Positions 25,301 through 35,000 of a stretch of DNA of 64,000 nt are shown here, one piece after another. Numbering within the stretch: position 1 is the first letter of the stretch; each line of letters starts with the position of its first letter. Below the pieces are notes generated by a model. The model was not told where the DNA came from, searched no databases, and worked only from the letters and a program-made list of their open reading frames with translations. Both the position numbers and the translations under genes were made by a program. The stretch is taken from assembly GCA_007449985.2 (NCBI GenBank), contig VIIQ02000118.1, forward strand, positions 229,055 to 293,054, in the 5' to 3' direction. This DNA comes from Desmodesmus armatus. Its lineage: Eukaryota; Chlorophyta; Chlorophyceae; Sphaeropleales; Scenedesmaceae.

Positions 25301-28300
25301 TTGTATCGTCATGTGCAGTCCTTCCGGGTCCTGCCTTACAAGGCGTCAGCCTCCAAGGACCACTGTGGTCTCTATGTGTCACTCACCGACCTGCCCAGGC
25401 GGTGTCATGAGGTGCCTCGCAGGGGGGGCCGGTGCAGGGTGCACCGTCCCACCTCAGGGTCTGGCTACACTAGCGCCCTTGTGCGTCAAGCGGACTGTTT
25501 TCAGGCTATGTTACAGTCTTGGCAGGCAGGTGGTGTGAGTGTTGAGTGTGCGTTGCGGCAGTTTTCAGATCAATTGGTTTCGTGTGCGGGAGGTGACAGA
25601 GAGCAGCCTGCCCCTGCCCAACCCGGCCACGGGCGCAGGGACCAGCCGTGGTATGATGCTGACTGTAGGCGGCTTTCTGGGGAATTGGATGGGGCATGGG
25701 CTGCCTGGCATGCAAGCAGAGGGGGTGTGTATGGCTCTCAGGCCGGGTGCCCTGTTGCACGGAATGCCTTGGAGGCGGCTCGACGTGAGTACAAGAGCTG
25801 TTGTAAGCGCAAAAAGCGGGAGCATGCAATGCGTGTGCAGATTGATATGCTGGGCACCTACTTTGGGCACACCCAGAAGGACTACTGGCATGTGTTTTTT
25901 GGGGATAGGCGCCCGCAAACACCTTTGTCGGACGTGGCGGCTTGGACGGACTATTTTAGGGTCCTGTTGGGGGCGGCACCCCATCCACAGGCCCTGTCTG
26001 TCGATGAGGTCGCTCTCAAGCAGCAGCTGTACGCAGCAGCCCCTCGGGGTCAGGAGGCAGCCATGGCTGCACTTAACGCTGATGTCACCCTGGCTGAGGT
26101 GGAACAATGCATGGCGCTCCCGGCCGGCAAAGCCCCTGATGCTCAGGGGCTGACTGGAGAGCTCTTAAGGCTGGCCGCTGCCCCTGTCCGTGATACAGGT
26201 TCGAGTGGTGACCCTCTGCCGGCCTGTCCTGTCGTTGTTGAGTGTGCACAGTGGTTGCTGCAGGCCATGTTCTCTAATGCTTGTGTCCCGGAGGTTATGC
26301 GCACCAGCAAGTTGGTCCCCGTGCCGAAGTCGCTGAGCCCTGCTGCCCTGGCAGTACGGGACCAGTACAGAGGTATCTCTGTGTCACCTGTCTTTTCCCG
26401 CATGTTGGATCGCTTCTTGAATCAGCGCTTTGAGCGGTTGGCGTCACTCCTGTCACTTCGGGCTCCCACCCAGTGTGGCTTTAGGCCGGGCCATGGCACA
26501 CTAGATGCCATCTTCACGCTGCAGCATCTGATCAGTGTGGCGCAGCATCGCCGCCGTCGCTTGTATGTGGTCTTTGTGGACTTTAAGAAGGCTTTTGACA
26601 AGGTTAGGAGGGACCTGTTGTTGGAGCGATGTCGACAGTTGGGTGTGCATGGCCCCTTTCTGGACATGTTGGTGGCGTTGTATGATCGGGTGTGCTGTCA
26701 GGTGGCAGTCAATGGGGAGCTTGGGGACGCCTTCCCCACAGTGTCTGGCACAAAGCAGGGGAGTGAGCTGAGCCCCCTCTTGTTCGGCCTGTTTATTGAG
26801 TTGCTGCATTACCTGATCAGGCTCAAGTTGCCGGGGGCAGGGCCAGTGCTGAGTGGACTTAAGGTGCCTGACGTGATGTATGCTGACGACGTGGGGTTGC
26901 TCAGCTTCGAGGCCTGCGAGATACAGCAGATCGTGGATGTGCTTGATGTCTTCTGCACATTGTTTGATATGGAGGTGAACCTTGCGCCGCACAAGACTTG
27001 TGTCGTGTGTTTCCGCCCGCAACACTTGAGGGTGCCTGCAGGGTTTCGCCTTGTGTTTCGGGGCCGTGAAATTGCGCTGCAATCAGAGTACGTGTATCTG
27101 GGCGTGCGTGTGCATGCCACTCGGGGGCTTCTGGGGGCGTCGGACGCGCTGGCAGTTTCCGGCAGCAAAGCCATGCATGCCATGCTGACGCGCTGTCGTC
27201 GGGCTTGCCTCACCCAGTTTGACATCAAGTGCAGAATGTTTGATATTTTGGTCGAGCCTGTGTTGTCATATGCGTCGCATATCTGGGGCCCGGCAATGTT
27301 TGTGAAGCGCCTGCACTCCGCACCGTACGACACACAAGCCGAGAGTGTGCACACCTCGTTCCTGAGGATCATGACAGGATCCATCAAAGGGGTTGCCAAG
27401 GATGTATTATACCGGGACCTGCACCGCATTCCCGTCATGTACCACTGGGTAGTCCTGGCTGCGCGGTGGTGGACCAAGCTGTCGGATTCGCGTGATGAGG
27501 AGCCCAGGTCACTGGCCAGTTGTGTGTGGCGCGAGGACGTTATGTTGGCCTTGGATGGCTGTCAGCGTTGCTGGTCGTATGGTGTGTTGCACACTATGTC
27601 TGGCTTGCAGCTCCTTGATAGTAGCTGGCGGCAGCAGCCTTTGGAGTGGGTGTTGCAGCAGCGGTGGCAGGAGTCAGCTGTGCAGGCTGCCTTGGCTGGC
27701 CTGTTCCGTGATAGGTGGCAGGGTCTTACAGAAGGCAGCCCTCGCACTGCACCGTCTGCCGGCATTCACAGGCTTACACACCATGCATGGGTATACCCTC
27801 TTGACCCTGGCTTTGATCCTTTCTCTAGAGACCATGCAGCCCCGCATATGAAGTTGTGCTTGTCTTTCAACTTGGCACAAAACCTGGCGCAGTTGCGTGT
27901 TGGCTCTGCACATCTTGAAATTGAGCAGGGTCGCAAGCGTAGGGAGTCTGTCCCAAGGGCGGATCGCATCTGTCGTTTGTGCTCTGGTCAGGACGCTTCG
28001 CTGGCCAACCGCGCTGCTGTGCTGGCCCGTACTGGCACCAGCAACAATGTTGAAGATCTAAAGCACTTCATTCTTGAATGTCCCGTGTATGATGATCTGC
28101 GCACCGCCTGCCCAGCCTTTGCTGACCCGGCTTCAGTCCAGTTGGGTGACCAAGATTGTGTTGCTACTGTGTTTCAACATGCCGAACAGTCGGCCCTGGC
28201 ACACACTTTGTACAAAATGAAAGTGCGCAGAGCACGCTTGCTTGGCCTTACTATGGGTATTTGACTGACTTTGTTCTGTTTCTTGTGTCCACACTGGTAT

Positions 28301-30718
28301 AGTTGCCTGCCCTCATCTCTGCACACAATAGGTTCCTAGCATGGCTGGCACTTGCTGCAATTCTGGTGGTTCTGCCTTCTTTGGTCAACCCGGTGTAGGT
28401 GGTGCAAACCACCGCAGGGGAGACAACTTATGAGGTTCACCTGGCTCGATCCTGGTGGGCAATGCCATTGTTGTTTGGCGAAAATGTCCATGTAACATAC
28501 TCCCCAAAAAGAAGTGCCTTCCTCAACATGCATACATATGCCCACGCTGGTGACACCCACACCAAACCATCAGTCACTGCTGAAACAACTCACCCCATCA
28601 AAATGGTAGTACACGACGCCCCACATGGCCACCAGCATGAAGCCTGCTTGTATGGTGGTGAGCTGGTCCAGCACGGTGGCCACCAGTACAAAGATTATCT
28701 TGAGGAGCAGCATCTTGATCGTAGTCACCTCGTCTGAGCTGGCAAGGCGGCTCCTGTTCAAGGGGTTGACATCACATGCACCCATGCCCTGCGGGCAACA
28801 CAAAACATATGCATGGTGGTGTGTTAGTGTTCCATGGCATCCCTGATTGCGCTGCCGCAGCTGGCTAGTGCGCTGCAAAGAGTTGGTGTATTGATTCTCT
28901 GCTTCTGTAACCAGATGACATGCCAGCATCCTGGTGAAAACAGGCCATGAAAACAGGACATGGACAGCATATGCTGGAGGACAAGACAGCCAGCTTTATG
29001 GTGATGAGATGCGTGCGCACGTCCATGCCGGGGCTATGACAGGAAACACTCACCATAAGCACCACCATGCTGACAACCAGCAGGACCATCACGCCAGCAA
29101 ACATCATATGGGCCAAGTGTGGCATAGCCGTGCAAGCTGCACAGCACCGACACATGCAGGGGTTCAGCACTCAGGCACCAGTAACATACCAGCAGTACTG
29201 CAAAGCTTCAGGGGTATGCAATCAAATCTCATCAGCCCTGCTGCTGGTTGGTTGGATGGCATGGCTCTCACTTTGCTCTGTGAAGTACACATGCACCGCT
29301 GGCAGGCCCTCCTGAAGGTTGGTCCATTTGCAGGTGAACAAATACGCCGTGTAGTCAAGCAGATTCGGCCAAGCAATGCAGAACATCACCAGTGCCAGCA
29401 GCTGCAGGAGACCGATAAGCCTGCAGCAATACGGAGCACAGCACAGCATGGGCGTGCAGGAAAGGGAGTGCGGGTGCATGCAGAAGACCTGCACGCGCAT
29501 GATGACATCCTGCAGGTCCTGCCTGGTGCATCTAGCCTCAACCAGCCCAGAACGCTCACCTGCGCAGCCAGGGGTTGACGCTGTCAGAGCCCTTCAACAC
29601 CAGCGCCACCCACACAGTTAGCGCTAGAGTGGCGAGAGTGACACCTGCTATGATGTAGAACACTGTGATGTACAGGTCATAGCCCTGCCGTGCCACGAGG
29701 GGCCTGATCAGTGTCCATTCAATTGCCTGGAAGGCCCTGCAGCAGCCAGCACAACATGCACGAACAGTATGGGACAAGTGTCAGTGGCATGCGTATGTGT
29801 CATTAGGGCCCACAAACAACCTCACAGCATGCCTTTCACTATCCCACCTCCCCACCAACCTGCATGTATTTGTGGCAACACAAGCATCCACGCAGTGCAT
29901 GCAGCATTGAGTCAGCTTACCACAGGTTCTGTTGCAGAATCCAGGGGAAGCTGAAGTTCACCACAATGCGGAAGAACTGCAGACACAAGCACAGGACATG
30001 CGTGGTGCTGAGCAAAGTTCGGTGAAGTGTGCACAGCATGCGCACATCAAGCGGCCCTTCAGCAGGCGTGCTGCTGATTATGACAGCTTGCATATGTGGC
30101 CCAGGCCCAGCACAACAGAAAACTGAACAAGACAGGGACGTGCTGTACGCAGGCACAACAGCATGGCACCTGCGCAGGAAGTGCAACGACTGTGCTGAGC
30201 ATGAGTTGCTCTGCAGTGGTGTGCTGGGTGGGCTGGTGCAGTAGGCCCAAACCTTACACAAAGCACACCTGCATAAACTCAAGCACAATGCGTAGAATCG
30301 CCACCCGCAGGGAGGTGTCCATGGTCCTGTTCTTGGTGAGTGTGTACAGGGTGGCAAAGAGACCCTCCTGGAAGGACTTATTGTTGGAGCCAAGGTCATC
30401 ACCAGCGTCAGCTCCATCAGGCCTGCAGGTGGTAAACACCGGGTTGGGGTACCCCGACGAGTCTTCACACCAAGCATGCAAGGGAGTGCTGTGGGCAGGA
30501 TGTGTTTTGATGGCCACTAGCTCACCCTTCTTGGATGCTGTTGAGAGCACGTGTGTCGGTGTTGTCTGACGCAAGGCTGGAGCCCCCAGCACTGCTGGAG
30601 AAGCTGCATGCAGGAAGGTTGAGATTTGGGTTAGGTTCCCACCAGCAACGTGCTCACAAATGCTTTGCTTCAACCCTTACCTGCTTCCACTAGCTTCAGT
30701 TCCTGATGCCTCACTCAT
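8999..30718 (-). CDS. TmcB/TmcC-type TPR and multi-PAS polytopic membrane protein, complete, 50 exons
   Basis: ATG at 30718, stop (TAG) at 9001-8999. Fifty exons connect with correct phase at every junction, total 6,762 nt, 2,253 residues. Order: low-complexity N-terminus; about seven membrane helices (residues 90-433); the TmcB/TmcC TPR region (433-670); five PAS-like segments (670-1200); a long Ser/Ala/Asp-rich linker (1200-1492); a membrane helix; a non-cytoplasmic domain (1547-1695); further helices; a Lys/Asp-rich loop (1768-1893); a second non-cytoplasmic domain (1943-2112); a last helix and a Met/Gly/Pro tail. The family is named for Dictyostelium tiny macrocysts proteins and is expanded in volvocine algae. 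PAS domains suggest sensing of light, redox or small ligands; no catalytic output domain is present, so the signalling role is inference. Intron 8 carries a full LINE. Exon coordinates are in the block entries below. Confidence 0.88.
12469..15716 (-). other. TmcB-like gene exons 31-40: linker, membrane helices and first outer domain
   Basis: Exons: 15716-15433, 15164-14745, 14489-14325, 14174-14072, 13915-13847, 13618-13548, 13354-13267, 13147-13033, 12816-12710, 12579-12469. Exons 31-32 encode a hydrophilic Ser/Ala/Gly/Asp-rich linker. Exon 33 encodes a basic patch and a helix (HHTLLLLALALAAHIACF). Exons 34-38 form a Tyr/Asn-rich outer domain (YVADYANKLANNNEN, FDEIHYYARDWG). Exons 39-40 return through two or three helices (ELGVTFIILLVVE). 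Confidence 0.82.
15894..19690 (-). other. TmcB-like gene exons 18-30: PAS array
   Basis: Exons: 19690-19602, 19457-19418, 19276-19085, 18945-18815, 18648-18567, 18437-18358, 18132-17937, 17717-17571, 17389-17299, 17138-16885, 16670-16521, 16403-16267, 16065-15894. PAS-like cores are visible at exon 18 (MMVNQAALSMFGYQKGELEG), exon 21 (GMIMCADSGLTDALG), exon 24 (VMVVDHKGRILHATAKLAQM), exons 26-27 (LSVNHKGIIVTVNQG, then LFGFDGLELVGKSL) and exon 29 (AVIDLDQHLNIARADDSAG). No conserved LOV cysteine motif (NCRFLQ) is present, so flavin photochemistry is not supported. Cofactors, if any, are unknown. Confidence 0.8.
19877..22164 (-). other. TmcB-like gene exons 9-17: last N-terminal helices and TPR region
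   Basis: Exons: 22164-22021, 21887-21663, 21485-21469 (a 17-nt microexon), 21315-21243, 21063-20877, 20700-20555, 20419-20364, 20204-20165, 20068-19877. Exons 9 and 10 hold two more hydrophobic helices. Exons 12-17 read as the TmcB/TmcC TPR region, with helix pairs such as SLLVMYASFMIEA, ANPSLVDTYNIYVAQQ and VYARFLEYVRNEP. The intron after exon 15 must start GC (GCAAGT) to keep phase, a GC-AG intron. Confidence 0.85.
22255..22261 (+). repeat. Target-site duplication, left copy (LINE copy 1)
   Basis: CAAAAAG here recurs at 28505-28511 directly after the LINE 3' end. Removing the LINE and one copy leaves an intron of about 180 nt with intact splice sites. Confidence 0.65.
22264..22299 (+). repeat. 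(TTTTCG)6 at the LINE 5' end
   Basis: Six perfect TTTTCG units followed by TTTCG and TGTTTCG, starting two bases inside the inferred 5' end of LINE copy 1. The other two copies are 5'-truncated, so this cannot be compared within the window. Confidence 0.85.
22467..24494 (+). CDS. LINE ORF1 protein (675 aa, coiled-coil nucleic-acid-binding type)
   Basis: Begins with an ATGATG pair; 675 residues. Residues about 145-225 are Gln-rich, 245-440 are predicted helical with heptad-like Leu/Gln/Ala patterning (coiled coil), followed by Gly/Ser linkers. The C-terminus (about 550-660) is basic, with ALARQGHQVYVEQLL and RAEGVKVRWKGAVLEKQVR, resembling the C-terminal domain of L1-type ORF1 proteins. No CCHC knuckle is present. 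Expected role: trimeric RNA chaperone that packages the LINE RNA; this is inference from position and architecture. Its stop overlaps the ORF2 start (ATGA at 24491-24494). Confidence 0.8.
   Translation: MMVQRSPVKRPDGGPGACAGGSDAHQGLKNGGSGKGNAEEGATGTQPAAAAADRVSTRAQAAKAKQSVAGAEAPGASDAQQQHSQDQGRADAGPGKQHQQLSLPGQRPRGSASTAGPRAKAHTAPAARSAALLTPAARSAALLNPQEQQGQQGQSQGGSKQPQQQQHKPRKQLQTQQQGQQQGQQQGQTQQQQQQQQQQQQAASPQQQQEQRPPDQPEGSPGQQQQEDGPPPPDPTQPLPPGSPAHLMKQLQDEVGAMQQLGRQVQEGPNGQDPLVMRLVQQTATTSLVLSSLLEQLLQRCAMVQGDTLILQDDTDTLKQKLAQLEQSAAQRGSSDPTVSVAVLESLSVQVEGLQATAALLAEEAAAAKAQSQDALSRLERAGLSSAEAAAQLQAAADKGAEAHMQQANQSTQLAALRDRLTQVEEANQRLREQAAASAQHGAVGAWAPVGTPPDAVAEAILSARTISRTSILAVTVVFEPRDAGGAGGSGGGDAAGPSSSSGRAAGAGQAGDQAAAATGSSGSSGTARQGADAGAGAGGGPNSASRRPARQPMALYRVLLRSPQLEEVVLGGRTRMALARQGHQVYVEQLLSEAERAQRRELGPEASRLRAEGVKVRWKGAVLEKQVRSRGGGRPRWEQVQLAPRGPTDRSGGAHRARAEGGAEAGAGAGAGRR
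24491..28264 (+). CDS. LINE ORF2: APE endonuclease, reverse transcriptase and zinc knuckle (1,257 aa)
   Basis: APE-like endonuclease at residues 1-about 250, with Asn18, Glu44 (GFVETM) and GDLNMRIG near 163 as likely metal/catalytic positions. Reverse transcriptase roughly 560-900: YRGISVSPVFSRMLDRFLNQ, FVDFKKAFDKV near 695, KQGSELSPLLFGLF, and the catalytic YADD near 798. A C-terminal C-x2-C...H-x4-C knuckle lies at about 1161-1197 (CRLCSGQ, HFILEC). This is the standard set for target-primed reverse transcription. The ATG overlaps the ORF1 stop as ATGA, suggesting termination-reinitiation. The frame is intact over its full length. Confidence 0.93.
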   Translation: MNPPHSVAAIDVRFLVQNVGGMAATRIPSVVAQEQGCDIYGFVETMLVEDTTHEVQGLLPGYDAFHCVRPRPSRGRPHGGITVFVKRFSALSMGSGLTVTTDPREGIVWVVVPGFQLTVAVCYFSPPGSAVYASGVVDADPMAALFAGLSAAEARGHKHLVLGDLNMRIGRLSCDVPSNLAVPPGLNDPSVLPTLHHLRCVPSYRRSMDMSVPSRPRALEFMNGLFAVSSVVLNGRTHGDVEGAFTCYANPMGEQSVGASVVDLACASTSLYRHVQSFRVLPYKASASKDHCGLYVSLTDLPRRCHEVPRRGGRCRVHRPTSGSGYTSALVRQADCFQAMLQSWQAGGVSVECALRQFSDQLVSCAGGDREQPAPAQPGHGRRDQPWYDADCRRLSGELDGAWAAWHASRGGVYGSQAGCPVARNALEAARREYKSCCKRKKREHAMRVQIDMLGTYFGHTQKDYWHVFFGDRRPQTPLSDVAAWTDYFRVLLGAAPHPQALSVDEVALKQQLYAAAPRGQEAAMAALNADVTLAEVEQCMALPAGKAPDAQGLTGELLRLAAAPVRDTGSSGDPLPACPVVVECAQWLLQAMFSNACVPEVMRTSKLVPVPKSLSPAALAVRDQYRGISVSPVFSRMLDRFLNQRFERLASLLSLRAPTQCGFRPGHGTLDAIFTLQHLISVAQHRRRRLYVVFVDFKKAFDKVRRDLLLERCRQLGVHGPFLDMLVALYDRVCCQVAVNGELGDAFPTVSGTKQGSELSPLLFGLFIELLHYLIRLKLPGAGPVLSGLKVPDVMYADDVGLLSFEACEIQQIVDVLDVFCTLFDMEVNLAPHKTCVVCFRPQHLRVPAGFRLVFRGREIALQSEYVYLGVRVHATRGLLGASDALAVSGSKAMHAMLTRCRRACLTQFDIKCRMFDILVEPVLSYASHIWGPAMFVKRLHSAPYDTQAESVHTSFLRIMTGSIKGVAKDVLYRDLHRIPVMYHWVVLAARWWTKLSDSRDEEPRSLASCVWREDVMLALDGCQRCWSYGVLHTMSGLQLLDSSWRQQPLEWVLQQRWQESAVQAALAGLFRDRWQGLTEGSPRTAPSAGIHRLTHHAWVYPLDPGFDPFSRDHAAPHMKLCLSFNLAQNLAQLRVGSAHLEIEQGRKRRESVPRADRICRLCSGQDASLANRAAVLARTGTSNNVEDLKHFILECPVYDDLRTACPAFADPASVQLGDQDCVATVFQHAEQSALAHTLYKMKVRRARLLGLTMGI
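28505..28511 (+). repeat. Target-site duplication, right copy (LINE copy 1)
   Basis: CAAAAAG, matching 22255-22261. Confidence 0.65.
28594..30718 (-). other. TmcB-like gene exons 1-8: N-terminus and first membrane helices
   Basis: Exons: 30718-30681, 30603-30526, 30422-30269, 29976-29921, 29736-29560, 29420-29272, 29136-29054, 28788-28594. Exon 3 has the conserved start of the family (SFQEGLFATLYTLTKNR), exon 4 FFRIVVNFSFPW, and exons 5-8 each contain one or more hydrophobic segments such as LYITVFYIIAGVTLATLAL and MVLLVVSMVVLM. The ATG at 30718 was chosen because exon 1 (38 nt, Ser/Glu-rich) and exon 2 join in phase to exon 3 and no upstream exon is needed. Confidence 0.85.
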
Positions 30719-31808
30719 ACTCTGCAGTTGCAACAGCTACTGCTCCTGGCCCAGTGTTTGCTGCTGCAGTGTTTGCTGCTGGCGCTCACACTGTGGAAGC
30801 TGGAGTTCAATGTTCACGGTATAAGCATCAAGTCACTTTATTGATTGACCCTACTCGTGGCCAGTGGAGTCCAAAGTGATTGAGTTCATAATCATCATCG
30901 GCGACACTGTTGCACCGCCAATCACGGGAACTATTCGAGCTGATGACGTTTGTGAGATGCCGGCCTGCCGTTGCAAGGCCTTGAGCTGTGGGCGGATCAT
31001 ACTGAGCTGTGCAAGTTCAAACCCCAACTGCCATCCAGACAGCTGACGCCCAGACGGAGGCCACGAATCATCACATCACGTGCCAAACAATCAACTTGAT
31101 TTCCTCATTACTGCAGGTGAGGCTTATGCACAGGCCGTTGTGCTGAAGAGAAGCAGTATGGCTTGCTTGGCTGCGCCTGCCCACAGTCACTGTAGACAGT
31201 CACTGTGCTCCCGGCCGCAACAGCCTGTGTGCCTCTGCATGGCTGCCTTTGCTTGTGTCTGGTCGCCCTTGGGCCAATTGCACAGTGTGTTTGCATTCAT
31301 TGTGCCGTCTGTCTTACATCCATGGTCGGGTTCTGGTGAGGTGTGCTGTTCCCATCTTTACGTACTATTTCATCTCAGGAGCAGCTTGGAAAAAGGAGCC
31401 CGAGGAAAACTCAGCACAAAGCCCAGAGAACAGCAGCACCGACCAGCCTCTGGTCAGGATGGCCGGGTGTTGAACAGCAGCTGTCAGGGGTTGGTCACAC
31501 ATAACCAGCAGCAGTCACCAGCACAGGCAGCAGTGCCACGGCACAATCACAGCTGGACCGTCCAGGCACATGCTGCACTGCTTTGCAAGACTTAAGGGGA
31601 CTGCAGCCGACTGTTTGTAAGGGATCAGTGTGGTTGCTAGTTGTTTCTGCTTGTGTGGGCCAGGTCCCTCAATTGTCAATTCAACCGCTCATGCTGGATC
31701 TGAAGTGAACACCCTGCACCAAAAGGATGGGCCGCCCAGCGAGTCGGTCCTGAACGTCAGAGGTTTGCTGTTGTTGAGAAGCACTGTCAAGTCTTTCTAC
31801 ACCTTATG
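30719..31808. other. Upstream region of the TmcB-like gene; no further gene seen
   Basis: About 1.1 kb between the TmcB-like start codon and LINE copy 2. Should contain the promoter and 5' UTR. No exon with splice support, no recognisable core promoter motif and no repeat family member was seen. Confidence 0.4.
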
Positions 31809-32049
31809 GGGGAGTATGTTACATGGACATTTTCGCCAAACAACAATGGCATTGCCCACCAGGATCGAGCCAGGTGAACCTCATAAGTTGTCTCCCCTGC
31901 GGTGGTTTGCACCACCTACACCGGGTTGACCAAAGAAGGCAGAACCACCAGAATTGCAGCAAGTGCCAGCCATGCTAGGAACCTATTGTGTGCAGAGATG
32001 AGGGCAGGCAACTATACCAGTGTGGACACAAGAAACAGAACAAAGTCAG

Positions 32050-35000
32050 TCAAATACCCATAGTAAGGCCAAGCAAGCGTGCTCTGCGCACTTTCATTTT
32101 GTACAAAGTGTGTGCCAGGGCCGACTGTTCGGCATGTTGAAACACAGTAGCAACACAATCTTGGTCACCCAACTGGACTGAAGCCGGGTCAGCAAAGGCT
32201 GGGCAGGCGGTGCGCAGATCATCATACACGGGACATTCAAGAATGAAGTGCTTTAGATCTTCAACATTGTTGCTGGTGCCAGTACGGGCCAGCACAGCAG
32301 CGCGGTTGGCCAGCGAAGCGTCCTGACCAGAGCACAAACGACAGATGCGATCCGCCCTTGGGACAGACTCCCTACGCTTGCGACCCTGCTCAATTTCAAG
32401 ATGTGCAGAGCCAACACGCAACTGCGCCAGGTTTTGTGCCACGTTGAAAGACAAGCACAACTTCATATGCGGGGCTGCATGGTCTCTAGAGAAAGGATCA
32501 AAGCCAGGGTCAAGAGGGTATACCCATGCATGGTGTGTAAGCCTGTGAATGCCGGCAGACGGTGCAGTGCGAGGGCTGCCTTCTGTAAGACCCTGCCACC
32601 TATCACGGAACAGGCCAGCCAAGGCAGCCTGCACAGCTGACTCCTGCCACCGCTGCTGCAACACCCACTCCAAAGGCTGCTGCCGCCAGCTACTATCAAG
32701 GAGCTGCAAGCCAGACATAGTGTGCAACACACCATACGACCAGCAACGCTGACAGCCATCCAAGGCCAACATAACGTCCTCGCGCCACACACAACTGGCC
32801 AGTGACCTGGGCTCCTCATCACGCGAATCCGACAGCTTGGTCCACCACCGCGCAGCCAGGACTACCCAGTGGTACATGACGGGAATGCGGTGCAGGTCCC
32901 GGTATAATACATCCTTGGCAACCCCTTTGATGGATCCTGTCATGATCCTCAGGAACGAGGTGTGCACACTCTCGGCTTGTGTGTCGTACGGTGCGGAGTG
33001 CAGGCGCTTCACAAACATTGCCGGGCCCCAGATATGCGACGCATATGACAACACAGGCTCGACCAAAATATCAAACATTCTGCACTTGATGTCAAACTGG
33101 GTGAGGCAAGCCCGACGACAGCGCGTCAGCATGGCATGCATGGCTTTGCTGCCGGAAACTGCCAGCGCGTCCGACGCCCCCAGAAGCCCCCGAGTGGCAT
33201 GCACACGCACGCCCAGATACACGTACTCTGATTGCAGCGCAATTTCACGGCCCCGAAACACAAGGCGAAACCCTGCAGGCACCCTCAAGTGTTGCGGGCG
33301 GAAACACACGACACAAGTCTTGTGCGGCGCAAGGTTCACCTCCATATCAAACAATGTGCAGAAGACATCAAGCACATCCACGATCTGCTGTATCTCGCAG
33401 GCCTCGAAGCTGAGCAACCCCACGTCGTCAGCATACATCACGTCAGGCACCTTAAGTCCACTCAGCACTGGCCCTGCCCCCGGCAACTTGAGCCTGATCA
33501 GGTAATGCAGCAACTCAATAAACAGGCCGAACAAGAGGGGGCTCAGCTCACTCCCCTGCTTTGTGCCAGACACTGTGGGGAAGGCGTCCCCAAGCTCCCC
33601 ATTGACTGCCACCTGACAGCACACCCGATCATACAACGCCACCAACATGTCCAGAAAGGGGCCATGCACACCCAACTGTCGACATCGCTCCAACAACAGG
33701 TCCCTCCTAACCTTGTCAAAAGCCTTCTTAAAGTCCACAAAGACCACATACAAGCGACGGCGGCGATGCTGCGCCACACTGATCAGATGCTGCAGCGTGA
33801 AGATGGCATCTAGTGTGCCATGGCCCGGCCTAAAGCCACACTGGGTGGGAGCCCGAAGTGACAGGAGTGACGCCAACCGCTCAAAGCGCTGATTCAAGAA
33901 GCGATCCAACATGCGGGAAAAGACAGGTGACACAGAGATACCTCTGTACTGGTCCCGTACTGCCAGGGCAGCAGGGCTCAGCGACTTCGGCACGGGGACC
34001 AACTTGCTGGTGCGCATAACCTCCGGGACACAAGCATTAGAGAACATGGCCTGCAGCAACCACTGTGCACACTCAACAACGACAGGACAGGCCGGCAGAG
34101 GGTCACCACTCGAACCTGTATCACGGACAGGGGCAGCGGCCAGCCTTAAGAGCTCTCCAGTCAGCCCCTGAGCATCAGGGGCTTTGCCGGCCGGGAGCGC
34201 CATGCATTGTTCCACCTCAGCCAGGGTGACATCAGCGTTAAGTGCAGCCATGGCTGCCTCCTGACCCCGAGGGGCTGCTGCGTACAGCTGCTGCTTGAGA
34301 GCGACCTCATCGACAGACAGGGCCTGTGGATGGGGTGCCGCCCCCAACAGGACCCTAAAATAGTCCGTCCAAGCCGCCACGTCCGACAAAGGTGTTTGCG
34401 GGCGCCTATCCCCAAAAAACACATGCCAGTAGTCCTTCTGGGTGTGCCCAAAGTAGGTGCCCAGCATATCAATCTGCACACGCATTGCATGCTCCCGCTT
34501 TTTGCGCTTACAACAGCTCTTGTACTCACGTCGAGCCGCCTCCAAGGCATTCCGTGCAACAGGGCACCCGGCCTGAGAGCCATACACACCCCCTCTGCTT
34601 GCATGCCAGGCAGCCCATGCCCCATCCAATTCCCCAGAAAGCCGCCTACAGTCAGCATCATACCACGGCTGGTCCCTGCGCCCGTGGCCGGGTTGGGCAG
34701 GGGCAGGCTGCTCTCTGTCACCTCCCGCACACGAAACCAATTGATCTGAAAACTGCCGCAACGCACACTCAACACTCACACCACCTGCCTGCCAAGACTG
34801 TAACATAGCCTGAAAACAGTCCGCTTGACGCACAAGGGCGCTAGTGTAGCCAGACCCTGAGGTGGGACGGTGCACCCTGCACCGGCCCCCCCTGCGAGGC
34901 ACCTCATGACACCGCCTGGGCAGGTCGGTGAGTGACACATAGAGACCACAGTGGTCCTTGGAGGCTGACGCCTTGTAAGGCAGGACCCGGAAGGACTGCA

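Larger units (their letters stand above)
22262..28504 (+). mobile_element. Full-length LINE (APE-endonuclease non-LTR retrotransposon), copy 1, antisense in TmcB-like intron 8
   Basis: The 6.24-kb element lies between CAAAAAG duplications inside the host intron 28593-22165, opposite to host transcription. Layout: 5' leader of about 205 nt starting with six TTTTCG repeats; ORF1 22467-24494; ORF2 24491-28264; 3' UTR of about 240 nt ending CATACTCCC. The 3' end is shared with the copies at 31809 and 46887. The 3' UTR carries a small stem (GGTGG TGCAAA CCACC, near 28399-28414) that could serve reverse-transcriptase recognition. Both ORFs are intact, so the copy may be competent. Confidence 0.92.

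Noticed and set aside
25506..27913. Many antisense open frames inside LINE ORF2
   Set aside because: They mirror codon bias of ORF2, have no own motifs and recur identically in copy 2.
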